DNA of 64,000 bases, from positions 114,300 to 178,299 of the forward strand of contig JACPCK010000035.1 of assembly GCA_016179845.1 (NCBI GenBank), written 5' to 3'. Below are positions 25,700-35,400 of this stretch, one piece after another (within the stretch, counting starts at the first letter, position 1; every line of letters begins with the position of its first letter). The position numbers and the translations under genes are program-made. The DNA comes from Chloroflexota bacterium (GTDB lineage Bacteria > Chloroflexota > Dehalococcoidia > Lucifugimonadales > JACPCK01). Under the pieces are notes generated by a model. The model did no database searches. It saw only the letters and a program-made list of their open reading frames with translations, and was not told the DNA's origin.

Positions 25700-27001
25700 G
25701 TGAAAGGGATGCTGCTGCCATCTTCGCTAATCGTTTTTCTTCCGGTGAATTTGGCGACGGGAGACTACGTGTGGATGGGCGTAGTGGGTGCCCTTTGCCT
25801 TCTGAGCATCATGTCGATGATCTGGCTCCTGCCCCGCTGGGTAGAGGCCTTTCTCCGCTGGGTGGACCTCCGCATCCCCGGCGACTTTTCCGACCTACAT
25901 CGCCCCGCTGCCGGGTTCATTGTCGTAGTGCTCTCGACAGTCGTCCTGGTAGTCGGCGGCCTCACTATCGTTGCAATCGCTGGCGCAAATCTGGATGGGG
26001 TACTTCACGCCCTCCAGGTGTTTGGTCTGGACATAGGGAGATGGGCACGGCAGCATCTGATTCGCATAGGGGTAATTCTCTTTCTAGCCTACTTTGGCGG
26101 GACGCGGGTGATAAGCCGGGCACTACCTCCCCTGGTACGCAGGACGATGGCTCGCCGTGCCGAGGACGCTGCTCTCCCTTCTGAGGTTGAGAAGCGGGAG
26201 AAGACCCTCTCCAACGTCATCGTGGGCAGCATCAATATCTTCATCTGGGCCACGGTCTTCTTCATCATACTCTCTGATCTTGGCATAAGTATCGCCCCTC
26301 TGCTGGCAGGCGCCGGTGTCCTGGGCATAGCCATTAGCTTCGCCGCCCAGAACACCATCCGAGATATCCTGAACGGCCTCGCTATCCTGCTAGAGGACCA
26401 GTATCGTGTGGGCGACGTTGTCACCCTTGCAGGACAGAGCGGCCTGGTGGAAGACTTCAACCTGCGCCGCACTGTGTTGCGCGACCTGGGGTATCGCGTG
26501 CACGTCATCCCTAATGGGGAGATCCGTATCGCTACCAACTTCACAAAAGAGAAGTCCCGCGTGAACCTCAACATCGAGGTGGCCTACAAGGAAGACCTGG
26601 ATCACTGTATTGATGTATTGAACCGCGTAGGTAAGGAGATGAAGCAGGACCCCTCCTGGAGCCATTTGATGAACGAACCCATCCAGGTGCTGCGAGTAGA
26701 CAACTTCGGCGAGTCGGGCATCGCTATCAAAGTGCTCGGAGAGACCAAGCCGCTTCAGCAGTGGGCCATTGCTGGCGAGTATCGCCGCCGCGTTAAGAAG
26801 GCGTTCGACCAGGAAGGGATAGAGATCCCCTTCCCCCATCGTACACTCTATTGGGGTAAAGGCGCAGAACCCTCGGCCTACCTACAGGGCTGGGAAAAGG
26901 CGCCGCAGGTGGCCAGTCAATTTAGGGGGGGCGTCATGCCAGAAAGTAAGGCCGCGGCAGCACGCCCAACCGGGGAGGACGTCGCAGAAGATGATGGATA
27001 G
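25700..27001 (+). CDS. mscS: Small-conductance mechanosensitive channel (MscS family)
   Basis: A 433-residue membrane protein. Four hydrophobic segments at the N-terminus (about 10-35, 65-90, 110-130 and 175-190) precede the pore helix (LLAGAGVLGIAISFAAQNTIRDILNGLAILLEDQYRVGDVV), which is the MscS signature, and the cytosolic beta/alpha domain (VIPNGEI, TNFTKEKSRVNLNIEV, PHRTLYWG). It releases solutes on hypo-osmotic shock. Start is uncertain between GTG 25700 and ATG 25709; neither has a strong ribosome site. The last 30 residues are an Ala/Glu-rich tail without family likeness. It overlaps the next gene by eleven bases. Confidence 0.9.
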   Translation: MKGMLLPSSLIVFLPVNLATGDYVWMGVVGALCLLSIMSMIWLLPRWVEAFLRWVDLRIPGDFSDLHRPAAGFIVVVLSTVVLVVGGLTIVAIAGANLDGVLHALQVFGLDIGRWARQHLIRIGVILFLAYFGGTRVISRALPPLVRRTMARRAEDAALPSEVEKREKTLSNVIVGSINIFIWATVFFIILSDLGISIAPLLAGAGVLGIAISFAAQNTIRDILNGLAILLEDQYRVGDVVTLAGQSGLVEDFNLRRTVLRDLGYRVHVIPNGEIRIATNFTKEKSRVNLNIEVAYKEDLDHCIDVLNRVGKEMKQDPSWSHLMNEPIQVLRVDNFGESGIAIKVLGETKPLQQWAIAGEYRRRVKKAFDQEGIEIPFPHRTLYWGKGAEPSAYLQGWEKAPQVASQFRGGVMPESKAAAARPTGEDVAEDDG

Positions 27002-27887
27002 CCCTGATCACGAGTTTTCTTACTCCGGCGACTCTGTAAGGGGCGCTCGCAAGATGCTCCTGGTTATCGCCTTAGGGGCTCTCGCCCTGGCTGCTGCCTG
27101 TTCCCCCTCGGGACCCAACGGGCCTGGCCAGTCCTCTTCTACGCTCATCGACGCGGCGGAGCGGGCGCCCGCTCTGGCCTTCGATAAGCTTGAGGCGGAC
27201 CTGGGTGTAGTCCCAGCTAGCCAGAGGGGGATATACACCTTCATGGTGATAAACAAGGGTCAACAGGTGCTCCAGGTGGGCCCGGTTCGCCTCCGGGTCG
27301 AGCAGGGCTGCGATGCGGCGGAGACGGTCACTGGAAAGGACACGGTCAAGCCGGGCGAGACGGTGCTGCTGCCTATAAGGCTTGGCCCTCACCGTGAGCT
27401 AGGCCCCCACCTACTTTGGATAGACGTCTCCTCCAACGACCCTGCCAGGCCCGTTTCTGGAGTCGCCCTCCGTTTCCAGGTAGCCGAGGATGGAGCTGCC
27501 TCGGCGACAGGGCCCCGCCTCAGGGTGGACAAGGAAGTGATCGACATCGGCATTGTACCCTTCGATTGGCCCCTCTATGAGCAGTTCACCCTCCGCAATG
27601 AGGGAGATGCACCCCTTGTCATACAGGGAACGCCGGAGCTACGGGTGGAAGGGGGATGCTGACCGGGCCAAGTTGTGGTCGGTGCGACCACCATACAACC
27701 GGGACAGAGCACCACCCTGGAGCTACCCCTGTTCATGGGTATGCATCGGGGCATGGAGGACCAACACGTGTTCGCTGTCGATATCCGAAGCAACGACCCG
27801 GTGGAACCGGTGAAGACCTTGCGCTGGCGCTTTCTCCCCAGGGAACTGGGCTGGAAGGCCTGGATGAACGAGGCCTCAAGGCCTTAA
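26991..27887 (+). CDS. Putative selenocysteine-containing lipoprotein with two DUF1573-like domains (in-frame UGA)
   Basis: Read through TGA at 27660-27662, this is one 298-residue protein. A lipoprotein signal (MLLVIALGALALAAAC, Cys at 37) is followed by two homologous immunoglobulin-like domains of the DUF1573 type. The domains align closely: domain 1 has LRVEQGC-D-AAETVTGKDTVKPGE and domain 2 has LRVEGGC-UGA-PGQVVVGATTIQPGQ, each followed by a '...SNDPxxPV' strand. The frame after the UGA runs 75 codons in the same frame with full similarity to domain 1 and no other lesion. A SECIS-like hairpin starts right after the UGA. I read it as Cys223-Sec224; the alternative is a nonsense mutation. 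ATG 26991 overlaps mscS; its 22-residue lead could be skipped by starting at the ATG next to the signal. Role unknown; metal or thiol chemistry at the cell surface is a guess. Confidence 0.6.
27663..27702 (+). promoter_or_regulatory. SECIS-like hairpin after UGA of the lipoprotein gene
   Basis: GTGGTC (27675-27680) pairs perfectly with GACCAC (27686-27691) around a five-base loop GGTGC; flanking GTT and AAC can extend it with a bulge. The loop begins 18 bases after the UGA, the same spacing as in the E. coli fdhF SECIS, and has G at its first two positions, as bacterial SECIS loops require. Confidence 0.5.
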
Positions 27888-28550
27888 CGAGACGAAGGCC
27901 CCCCTCATCACCCGGGCAAGGGTGTTGACGTAGAACCTCTGGGCCCTGCTGGGTGAGTTGAGATGTCTATCCAGGGCATCAACCACATTCAGGTCTGTCT
28001 CATAAAGGGCCAGGTGTCGTGAGGGCTGCTGGTCACGCCGCACGTTGTGGAAGCGGTAGGCCGTGTGGAACATCCTGCTGTCCAGCACCTCGTTTGCATG
28101 GAGAAGGTTGTACCACCGGTCGAACTCCTCCTCCCGGGCCGGGTCCGAGCAGTTGGTGAACACGGCGTCCAGACCCCGCACAGGGCGTCCAGTCAGCTCG
28201 GTCGTAAACGCCGGGCCTTCCTTCTGGTAGGGCACAACGTGCCGGGGCAGCAAGGCAGGAGCCCCTTTCGAGCCCAAGTTGGACCGGAAGAAGTCTTCAG
28301 CCTCCGAGAGGCCCCGCCTCAGGGGCCGCCGGGCCACCTCGTAAACAAAAAGGTACTTTATGGGGGTGTCCCGCGCGGGTAGCTCTGCGGTCCTGCCTGC
28401 ATTCCTGTAAAAGAGGGCCGCGCTTATGGGCCCGGCCGCCAGAGCCGCAGGGAGATGGGAGGCATAGAGCCACTCCAGTAGTCTCGCTTCATCCTGGCCC
28501 TTGAGGTCAGCTAAGATCAGGAGAATGCCAGCTGGGTAACGCCCTTCCAT
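27876..28550 (-). CDS. EthD/dimeric alpha-beta barrel-like protein, two domains
   Basis: A 224-residue protein of the EthD/dimeric alpha-beta barrel type. The second half has FTNCSDPAREEEFDRWYNLLHANEVL, the typical 'DP..E..FN.WY...H' helix, followed by FHTAYRF. The first half has a weaker copy (GILLILADLKGQDEARLLEWLYASHLPA), so the chain looks like two fused domains. ATG at 28550 has GGAGG five bases before it; the longer frame upstream is inside MITE-a copy 2. Members bind small aromatic or polyketide-like molecules or act as cofactor-free isomerases; no exact function can be named. Its 3' end overlaps the convergent lipoprotein gene by 12 bases. Confidence 0.65.
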   Translation of the reverse strand: MEGRYPAGILLILADLKGQDEARLLEWLYASHLPAALAAGPISAALFYRNAGRTAELPARDTPIKYLFVYEVARRPLRRGLSEAEDFFRSNLGSKGAPALLPRHVVPYQKEGPAFTTELTGRPVRGLDAVFTNCSDPAREEEFDRWYNLLHANEVLDSRMFHTAYRFHNVRRDQQPSRHLALYETDLNVVDALDRHLNSPSRAQRFYVNTLARVMRGAFVSLRP

Positions 28551-28575
28551 CAATACCTCCTTTGAAGAGCTTCTA

Positions 28576-28751
28576 CTAGCAGGGTGCCGAAAAACTCTTT
28601 CGACCATCCCCCTGGCCCCCTTCCTAGCCAGGAAGGGGGAAGAATTTGTATCTGAGGGACACCCTCAGACTCCCGGCCCTTCGGCTTCGCTCAGGACAAG
28701 CTCCGGGGCTTCGCCCCTCTGCACTCCCCTTTTTTCAGCAGCCTCCTCTAG
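28576..28751 (-). repeat. MITE-a, copy 2 (full length, 176 bp, inverted)
   Basis: Same family as 25363-25538 and the same length, in reverse orientation. Ends are CTAGCAGGGTGCCGAAAAAC and, from the other side, CTAGAGGAGGCTGCTGAAAA. The middle differs from copy 1 (a short GCCCTTCGGCTTCGCTCAGG segment replaces part of the hairpin region), showing internal divergence. The terminal CTAG at 28748-28751 supplies the TAG stop codon of the LLM oxidoreductase gene. Confidence 0.82.
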
Positions 28752-29683
28752 CTTTGCCGCCGGAGGCGGGGAATGATCTCCCTGGCAATGGTCTCCATAT
28801 TGGCGCTGACGTCCTCTGGGGCGCAGCACCAGAAGAAGACGAGGTGGCGTGCGCCGGCCTCGATGTATTGCTCTAGCCTCTTGATGGCATTGGGAACGGG
28901 GCCCAGGACCGCGTATCTATGGACACTCTGGGAAAAGTCGCCCCCATAGCTGCGGCCCAGGCTAGCAGCAGCCACCTGGGCCGACTGCTCGACAGTCGGG
29001 TAAAGGGCGATGCCCTGAAGAAGGGCTCCCTCAATGGTAGCGGGGACCCTTCCCTGGGCCCTTGCCAGCTCCTTTACCTGATCGTACCAGGCCCTGTACT
29101 GCTCGGGAGAGCAGAGGTACGGAAAGAATCCATCCCCATACTTGGCAGCCCTTCGCACCGCTGCACTGGTCCCCTCTCGCTGGCCACGGCCACCCACCCA
29201 GATGGGGGGGTGCGGCTTCTGCACAGGCTTCAGGTGGGACTTGACCTCACTCAGGTGAAAGAACTGCCCCTGATGGCTGACCGTATCCTCCTTCCAGAGG
29301 GCATGCATCACCTCAAGGGCTTCATTAGCCCTCCTGCCGCGCTCTTTGACGGGTACCTCAAAGAAGCTGAAGTCCTGGGCTCGCTCACCGCCGACGCCGA
29401 CGCCCAAGATGATCCTGCCCTGGGATATGATGTCCAAGGTGGCGACGGTCCTGGCCACGTGGCTGGGGTGTCTGAGGGGAAGAAGGAACACTGAAGTCCC
29501 CAGCTTGATGCGTCTGGTAACGGCGGCTCCCGCCGCCATCATGGCAAAGCAGTCCGGACCGCGGGAGTTGTCGGTGAACCAGACTCCGTCGTAGCCTAGC
29601 TCCTCAGCTTTCTGACAGAAGTCGGCGACGTCGTGCCCCGGCCCACCTAGAGGATAAAGGGCACCGAAGGTGATCTTGTCCAT
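28748..29683 (-). CDS. LLM-class (luciferase-like) F420-dependent oxidoreductase
   Basis: A 311-residue TIM-barrel protein of the bacterial-luciferase superfamily, closest in look to F420-dependent methylene-H4MPT-reductase/glucose-6-phosphate-dehydrogenase-like members: AEELGYDGVWFTDN, RRIKLGTSVFLLPLRHPSHVARTVATLDIISQGRIILGVGVGG, and KPHPPIWVGGRG. AGGA lies four bases before the ATG. Cofactor F420 is expected from the subfamily but not proven. Downstream of the Gfo/Idh/MocA gene with 16 bases between, so probably co-transcribed. Its stop codon is in the end of MITE-a copy 2, so insertion may have replaced the original C-terminus. Confidence 0.85.
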   Translation of the reverse strand: MDKITFGALYPLGGPGHDVADFCQKAEELGYDGVWFTDNSRGPDCFAMMAAGAAVTRRIKLGTSVFLLPLRHPSHVARTVATLDIISQGRIILGVGVGGERAQDFSFFEVPVKERGRRANEALEVMHALWKEDTVSHQGQFFHLSEVKSHLKPVQKPHPPIWVGGRGQREGTSAAVRRAAKYGDGFFPYLCSPEQYRAWYDQVKELARAQGRVPATIEGALLQGIALYPTVEQSAQVAAASLGRSYGGDFSQSVHRYAVLGPVPNAIKRLEQYIEAGARHLVFFWCCAPEDVSANMETIAREIIPRLRRQS

Positions 29684-29699
29684 GAGTCCTCGCTTTGAC

Positions 29700-30812
29700 T
29701 CAAGCTGCCGGGAGCACCTGCCGCCTATTCCCCTTCTCGGCAGCTCGCTCTATCAGGTTCAGCAGCTCATGGCGTTTCACTGCCTGGGTGAAGTCCGGCT
29801 CCACGGGGCTACCCTCTCGAATCCCTTGGGCCATGCGGCGGAACATCTGGGCCACATTGAACGGCGCTCCTCCTGGCGTCCCAGGAGGCACCCAGGTCAC
29901 CCGATCGGACAGGGGTAGCTCTGCCAGGGCCGCCCTGTCGGCACGGGCCCCCTCCAGCTTCACATCGCTGGTCAACTGGAACATCTCCCTGGACGAAAGG
30001 AAAAGGGTCCCCTCCGTGCCGTACAGCTCCACGCGGAAGCCGCTGCCGTGATAGGGTACGCTGGCTATGTGGACCGAGGCGACGGCGCCGTTGGTCAGGG
30101 TGCCGTTTATCAGGACGTTGTCTGGAGCGGTAACCTGGACCACCTGGCCCGTGTCCAGGAGGCGGCACTCCCTTACCTGAGTGGCTACCATTGCAGAGAA
30201 GTCCCTAAACTCGGCCACCGCGTAGCAGAAGGCGTCCAGTCCATGGCCGGCGGAAATGGAGAGGGTGTGGGACCCTTGAACCCGGTCTGCGGTCCAGGCC
30301 CTTCCAGAGGTCCTGTTGAGGAGGCCCGGCAGAAGCATGGTCATGTGACAGGACAAAAGCTTGCCAACATATCCTTCATCAAGCAATTCCTTCAGGCGAA
30401 GCAGGTGGGGCGAGCCCCGCGCCTGAAGGCCCACCATGGTGACGACCTGCTTCTGCCTTGCCAACTTCGCCATGGCCCGCGCCTCCCTGGTGTTGGCCCC
30501 CAGGGGCCACTCGCAGTAGACGTGCTTGCCAGCATCCAGGGCAGCCATCACCACCTCGTAGTGGGTGGGAGCTTTAACAGAGACCGATACAAGGTCCACC
30601 TCAGGATGGCGGGCCATCTCACCGTAGTCGGTAAATGTGAGCCTTATACCGAACCTTTCGGCGGTCTCTCGGGCCGTCTCCTCATGCTGGGTGCAAACAG
30701 CAACGAGCTCGAACTCTGGTAGGGCCAAGAGCGCGGGAACGTGGGCCCTTGCTCCCCACCCGTAGTGGACATTGGCGCCCACCAGACCAACCCTTATCTT
30801 CTCACCCTTCAC
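29700..30812 (-). CDS. Gfo/Idh/MocA family NAD(P)-dependent oxidoreductase
   Basis: A 370-residue dehydrogenase: N-terminal Rossmann fold (IRVGLVGANVHYGWGARAHVPALLAL), the family EWP-type catalytic loop HVYCEWPLGANTREA (Lys of the usual EKP is replaced by Trp here), and the C-terminal beta-sheet domain with GHGLDAFCYAV carrying the His that polarises substrate. Strongest likeness is to the Gal80/galactose-dehydrogenase-like branch. GTG start at 30812 with AGGAGGT six bases before it. Likely forms an operon with the LLM oxidoreductase. Substrate unknown; a sugar or cyclitol is typical. Confidence 0.84.
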   Translation of the reverse strand: MKGEKIRVGLVGANVHYGWGARAHVPALLALPEFELVAVCTQHEETARETAERFGIRLTFTDYGEMARHPEVDLVSVSVKAPTHYEVVMAALDAGKHVYCEWPLGANTREARAMAKLARQKQVVTMVGLQARGSPHLLRLKELLDEGYVGKLLSCHMTMLLPGLLNRTSGRAWTADRVQGSHTLSISAGHGLDAFCYAVAEFRDFSAMVATQVRECRLLDTGQVVQVTAPDNVLINGTLTNGAVASVHIASVPYHGSGFRVELYGTEGTLFLSSREMFQLTSDVKLEGARADRAALAELPLSDRVTWVPPGTPGGAPFNVAQMFRRMAQGIREGSPVEPDFTQAVKRHELLNLIERAAEKGNRRQVLPAA

Positions 30813-30929
30813 AGCTCAACCTCCTGACACGAGACGAAGTTCGGCTTCCCCTGGCGCCGCGAATGGGACTAGAGGCTTCGCTTCAGGTCCTCGGTCTATC
30901 CCCCACTGGCCCGGTAAGTAGGAAGGGTG

Positions 30930-31142
30930 CTAGGAGGGCTCAGTATGGTCCCGGCGCGGGTCTTGCCTGGGGTGATAGATGGAGTCTTCGCCGGGCAGAT
31001 CAGAGGGAGGGACGCGGTTCCTGCGGCCAGAGAAGGGAGACAGCGGGGCCAGGGCCACCAGGCCCAGCGTCAGGCCAACAAATGCTTTTCGGATGAAGTC
31101 CCGCCTGGTGACAGACGTCTTGTCCTTTTCTGGACCTTTCAT
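30930..31142 (-). CDS. Small Tat-signal protein of unknown function
   Basis: A 70-residue product with a clear twin-arginine leader (SVTRRDFIRK, R13-R14, then a hydrophobic stretch FVGLTLGLVALAPL) and a mature part of only about 32 residues, rich in Arg, Pro and Asp (GRRNRVPPSDLPGEDSIYHPRQDPRR). GGGGGAG lies eight bases before the ATG at 31142 and a clean promoter further up. Such a short Tat substrate must either fold with a cofactor or travel attached to a partner; no partner with a redox cofactor is next to it. I do not recognise the family. Confidence 0.65.
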   Translation of the reverse strand: MKGPEKDKTSVTRRDFIRKAFVGLTLGLVALAPLSPFSGRRNRVPPSDLPGEDSIYHPRQDPRRDHTEPS

Positions 31143-31195
31143 AGTCGAGTCTCCCCCTTGGCTAGGCCTACTATGCGGGTGCACGGCGGCAAGGC

Positions 31196-31224
31196 ATTGT
31201 ACAACGAAGGCCCCTTGCATGCAA
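31196..31224 (-). promoter_or_regulatory. Promoter of the small Tat-signal gene
   Basis: Minus strand TTGCAT, 17-base spacer, TACAAT; transcript start about 47 bases before the ATG at 31142. Confidence 0.6.
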
Positions 31225-31256
31225 CAGGAAAAAGGCCAGTGATCAGCAATAGTGTC

Positions 31257-32228
31257 CTACGGAAGGGACTTCCCCGCCTTCAGGTCCTCCAGAACCTTCT
31301 GAATTTCATACACGGGCACAGCGTAGTACACGCCTACCACGCGGGCGCCTGAGGAGGTTGTCTGCACGGCGGAGCGGTTCATACCCACTACGCGACCGCT
31401 GCGGTCTATCACGGGCCCTCCGCTGTCGCCCGGGTCCATGACGGCGTCGATCCTGAGATTGTCCCAACCCTCGGTGAGGCGGGTGAGCTGGGAGAGGATG
31501 CCCTGCTTGGCGCTGGGCGCCCCCACGGTGCCATCACCTTTTACACCGCTTGATGAGTACCCGAGGACCATGAGAGGTTCCCCAATGTCCTCAGTGCTAA
31601 GGGACCGGGTGGGCAACGGTCTGAGCACCATGAGGGACGTATTGAAGGACACCAGAGCGATATCCCGGCTATTGTCCTTGCCGAGGACCGTGCCAGGAAT
31701 GGGAGCACCGCTGCCCCTGTGAAGGGTCACCTGAGAGTAGAAGGCCACAACATGGGCATTGGTGACTATGAGCCCCTGGTCTATGGCCCACCCGGAGCCG
31801 TAGCCGCCCGGCGTCTCAATGTAAACAGCGGACCCCCAGACCATGTCGTAGGCGTCCTGAAAGGACGGCGCCGGCGTGGGGGTAGGCTGAGGCGTAGCGG
31901 TAGGAGCCGGCGTAGAGGTCGGCAAGGGTGGTCTCAGAGCGACAGGCGTAGGCGTGGGCTGGGGTGTAGGACTAGGGACGAGCGTAGCAGTAGGCTGAGG
32001 AGTTGGAGTAGGGGCAGGTGTCGGTGTAGGTAGAGGCGTGGGTAGAGTAACGGGCGTGGGCGTTGGTTGGGGCGTGCTGGTAGGAATGGGTGTAACGGTG
32101 GGTATGGCCGTAAGGGCAGCGGCTATCTTGGCCTCGACGGTGGCCTGAATCTTTGCCTCAGAAGGGCCGCAGGAGATCAATAGCAAGAGGAGGGCCCAGG
32201 AAAGGGCTATGTAGTGCAAGGGGACCAA
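31257..32228 (-). CDS. Trypsin-like serine protease lipoprotein with Pro/Thr-rich linker
   Basis: A 323-residue secreted protease (S1/HtrA-like). A lipoprotein signal ends in LLLLISC (Cys20), then residues about 42-121 are an almost pure Pro/Thr linker (PTPTP repeats with Ala, Val), and the protease domain follows with the triad H159 (TNAHVV), D189 (SRDIAL) and S269 (DPGDSGGPV). No PDZ domain follows. The linker would hold the domain away from the membrane through the cell wall. TTG at 32228 with AGAGGA six bases before it gives a normal signal peptide; another TTG lies five codons upstream. A role in surface protein quality control is usual for the family; not shown here. Confidence 0.88.
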   Translation of the reverse strand: MVPLHYIALSWALLLLLISCGPSEAKIQATVEAKIAAALTAIPTVTPIPTSTPQPTPTPVTLPTPLPTPTPAPTPTPQPTATLVPSPTPQPTPTPVALRPPLPTSTPAPTATPQPTPTPAPSFQDAYDMVWGSAVYIETPGGYGSGWAIDQGLIVTNAHVVAFYSQVTLHRGSGAPIPGTVLGKDNSRDIALVSFNTSLMVLRPLPTRSLSTEDIGEPLMVLGYSSSGVKGDGTVGAPSAKQGILSQLTRLTEGWDNLRIDAVMDPGDSGGPVIDRSGRVVGMNRSAVQTTSSGARVVGVYYAVPVYEIQKVLEDLKAGKSLP

Positions 32229-32406
32229 ACATCTTCCTCTCAATCTGAAGTCCCCTCTCCAGTTTTTCAGCCCGTAGCTTGCATCATAACACGACCAAAG
32301 CCTATGAAGACAGGATGCCAGAAACGCTGCCCGCGGCAGCCGCCTTGCAGTGCGCCGATCTTCCCTGCCAACTCGCTCTCAGACGAGGGATGCCGTGGGT
32401 CCAGGC

Positions 32407-35400
32407 TTAGGGGATACTCTTGCGCGTTGCTGCGAGGGCGTCGCGCCGCTGCCTCTGCTCCTCCCTGGGAGCGGGAGGTGCCACAGTCAACCTGGGGCCT
32501 ACTATTTTGAACATAGGCAGGTAGGTGTCCCAATGCTCCAGGACATCCCTGACTCGGGGGCTGCCCGTTGCCTCCTGGTGCTGCTTCAGCATGGAATGGA
32601 GGGTCTCTATGTCCTGGAGGCTGGCAACGGGAGAGGCCTGCACCATCTCCGGGTTGAGCTTGGCGGTGATGGAGTTATCCAGGTCCAGAACATAGGCGGC
32701 GCCGCCAGACATCCCTGCGCCGAAGTTGCGTCCGGTAGGGCCCAGAACGACGACGACGCCACCGGTCATGTACTCGCAGCAGTGGTCTCCTACACCCTCG
32801 ATGACGGCGCAGGCGCCGGAGTTGCGGACGGCAAAGCGCTCCCCGGCTCTTCCGGCGGCGAACAGGTAGCCTCCCGTAGCCCCATAGAGGACGGCGTTAC
32901 CCATGATGACATTGTCATGGGGGTGGTAGGAGGCGTCCTCCGGGGGCCGCACAACGATCTCGCCACCGTTCATCCCCTTGCCCACATAGTCATTGGCCTC
33001 ACCCACCAGGGTAAGTCTGAGGCCGCGGGTGAGGAAGGCCCCAAAGGACTGGCCGGCGGAGCCCCGGAACCGGAGCTCAATAGAACCGTCAGGGAGCCCC
33101 CGGTCTCCCACGCGGTAGGCAATCTCGCCGGCGATGCGGGCACCAACTGTGCGATCGGCGTTGCTGATGGGCAGCTCCAGCTTGACGGCCTCTCGGCCCA
33201 TGATGCCGGGCAGGACTTGAGGCAGGAGAAGATCGTCCAGAGGGGCTTCGCCCGGCCGGTTATTCCGCTCCTGCACATGGTAGCTGGGCCGGGTAAAAGT
33301 AGGGTCAGCCGGAGTGAGAATAGGGGTGAGGTCCAGCTTGTTGGCCTTAGGGTGGCCTGGGATCTCCTTCTGCCGCAGGAGATCCGCCCGGCCGATCACC
33401 TCGTCCAGCCGGCGAATACCCAGGGAGGCCATCGTTCGCCGGAGCTCCTCCGCTAGATAGAAAAAGTAGCGAACCGCCATCTCCGGCGTACCCCAAAACT
33501 TCTTGCGCAGCTCAGGGTCTTGGGTGGCCACGCCCACAGGGCAGGTGTTAAGGTGACATTGGCGCGCCATCTGACAGCCGATGGACACCAAGGCCGACGT
33601 GCCAAAGGTGTATTCCTCAGCACCCAGCAGGGCAGCTACCAGGACATCCCTGGCAGAGCGGAAACCACCATCGGCGCGGACGACGACACGGCCCCGCAGG
33701 TCGTTGGTCACCAGGACCTGTTGGGTCTCCGCCAGGCCAAGCTCCCAAGCGGAGCCAGCGTTCTTGATAGACGATAGGGGGGAAGCCCCCGTGCCGCCCT
33801 CGTGGCCAGAGATATGGACTATATCCGCATAGCCCTTGGCCACCCCGGCGGCAATGGTGCCGACTCCAGCCTCGGCCACTAGCTTGACAGCCACTCTGGC
33901 CCGCGGGTTGGCCATCTTCAGGTCGTAGATGAGCTGGGCAAGGTCCTCAATGGAGTATATGTCGTGGTGGGGAGGAGGTGAGATTAGGGTTACTCCCGGC
34001 TGGGTGTGGCGGATGCGGGCTATGTGCTCCACCACCTTGTGGCCCGGGAGCTGCCCTCCCTCACCGGGCTTAGAGCCCTGGGCCATCTTTATCTCCAACT
34101 CCTCGGCCATAGCCAGGTACTCCGGCGTGACCCCAAATCTGCCTGAGGCCACCTGCTTGGCCTTGGAGTTGGAGCTGTCGCCGTTCATGCGCAGGCGGTA
34201 GCGCCTGGGATCCTCGCCACCTTCGCCAGTGTTGGACTTGGCCCCCATGCGGTTCATGGCTATGGATAAGGTCTCGTGGGCCTCCGGCGACAGGGCGCCG
34301 AGGGACATAGAGCCGGTAGCAAAACGCTTGACGATCTGCTGAGCCAGCTCCACCTCCTCCAAGGGGACTGGTTCTCTCAGAGGCATGAAGGCGAGAAGAT
34401 CCCGGAGGGCTATGGGAGACGCGCTGCTGACCAGGTCCAGATACTTCTGGTAGAGCTCATAGGAGCCGTCATCTGCCACGGCCTTGTGAAGGGCACGGAC
34501 GGAGAGGGGGCTGAAGCCATGAACCTCACCGTCCTTGCGGAAGCGATAATACCCCCAGTCGTCCAGGTAATTCATCTCTCGGGCAAAGCCGTGCCGATGG
34601 CGCTCCAGTATCTCCCTGGCGATCTCCTGAAAACCGATGCCACCCACAAGAGAAGGAGTGCCTGAGAAACAGAGCTCGATCACCTCAGGGCCTAAGCCGA
34701 TGGCTTCAAAGATCTGAGCGCCGTGGTACCCGGTGACAGCGGAGATGCCCATCTTGGACATGATCTTCAAGATCTGCTTGTCCAGGGTCTTTCGGTAGTT
34801 GCTCAGGGCCTTCTCCAAAGAGAGCTCCTGACCGTGCCCCTGCTGGGATAAGCCCTTGACAGAGGCCAGCGCCAGATACGGGTTGATGGCGGAGGCCCCG
34901 TATCCGATGAGGCAGGCCATGTGGTGCATCTCCCTGGGCTCGCCGCTCTGGACGATGATAGAGCAACGCATCCTCTTGCCAATGCGGATGAGGTGGTTGT
35001 GCACAGCGCCCACAGCCAGGAGCATGGGGACCGGTGCGTGCTCGCCGTCCACCCCCTTGTCGGAAAGGACAAGGATGGACTTGCCGCCATCAACCGCCTC
35101 CTCCGCCTTGCGGCAAACCTCCTCCAGGGCCAGCCTGAGGCCCTGGGGCCCGTCCTTCACAGGGAAGAGACAGGGTATTACGGCAGTCTGGAAGGCAGGG
35201 TCTGTCAGGTGAATCAGCGCCTCCAACTCGTTGTCCAAGAGGATTGGAGAGGAGAGTGAGACCAGTTTGACGTGCTCGGGGGTTTCCTCCAGGATGCTCC
35301 TGCGCGCCCCCAGATAGGTATTGAGGGACATGACGATGTGTTCCCTCAGGGGGTCAATAGCCGGGTTGGTGACCTGGGCGAACTTTTGTTTAAAGTAAGA

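Noticed and set aside
27675..27887. Separate 70-residue gene after the UGA
   Set aside because: It has no ribosome site and continues the second DUF1573-like domain in the same frame.
31245..31256. MITE-b end at TAGTGTCCT
   Set aside because: Only nine to ten bases match the terminus and no partner end is found nearby; likely chance.
31860..32110. CRISPR-like or satellite repeat in the protease gene
   Set aside because: It is the coding repeat of a Pro/Thr linker, with irregular units and no spacers.
32350..33456. 368-codon plus-strand frame inside gltB
   Set aside because: Antisense shadow of gltB; composition and sequence look like reversed codons.
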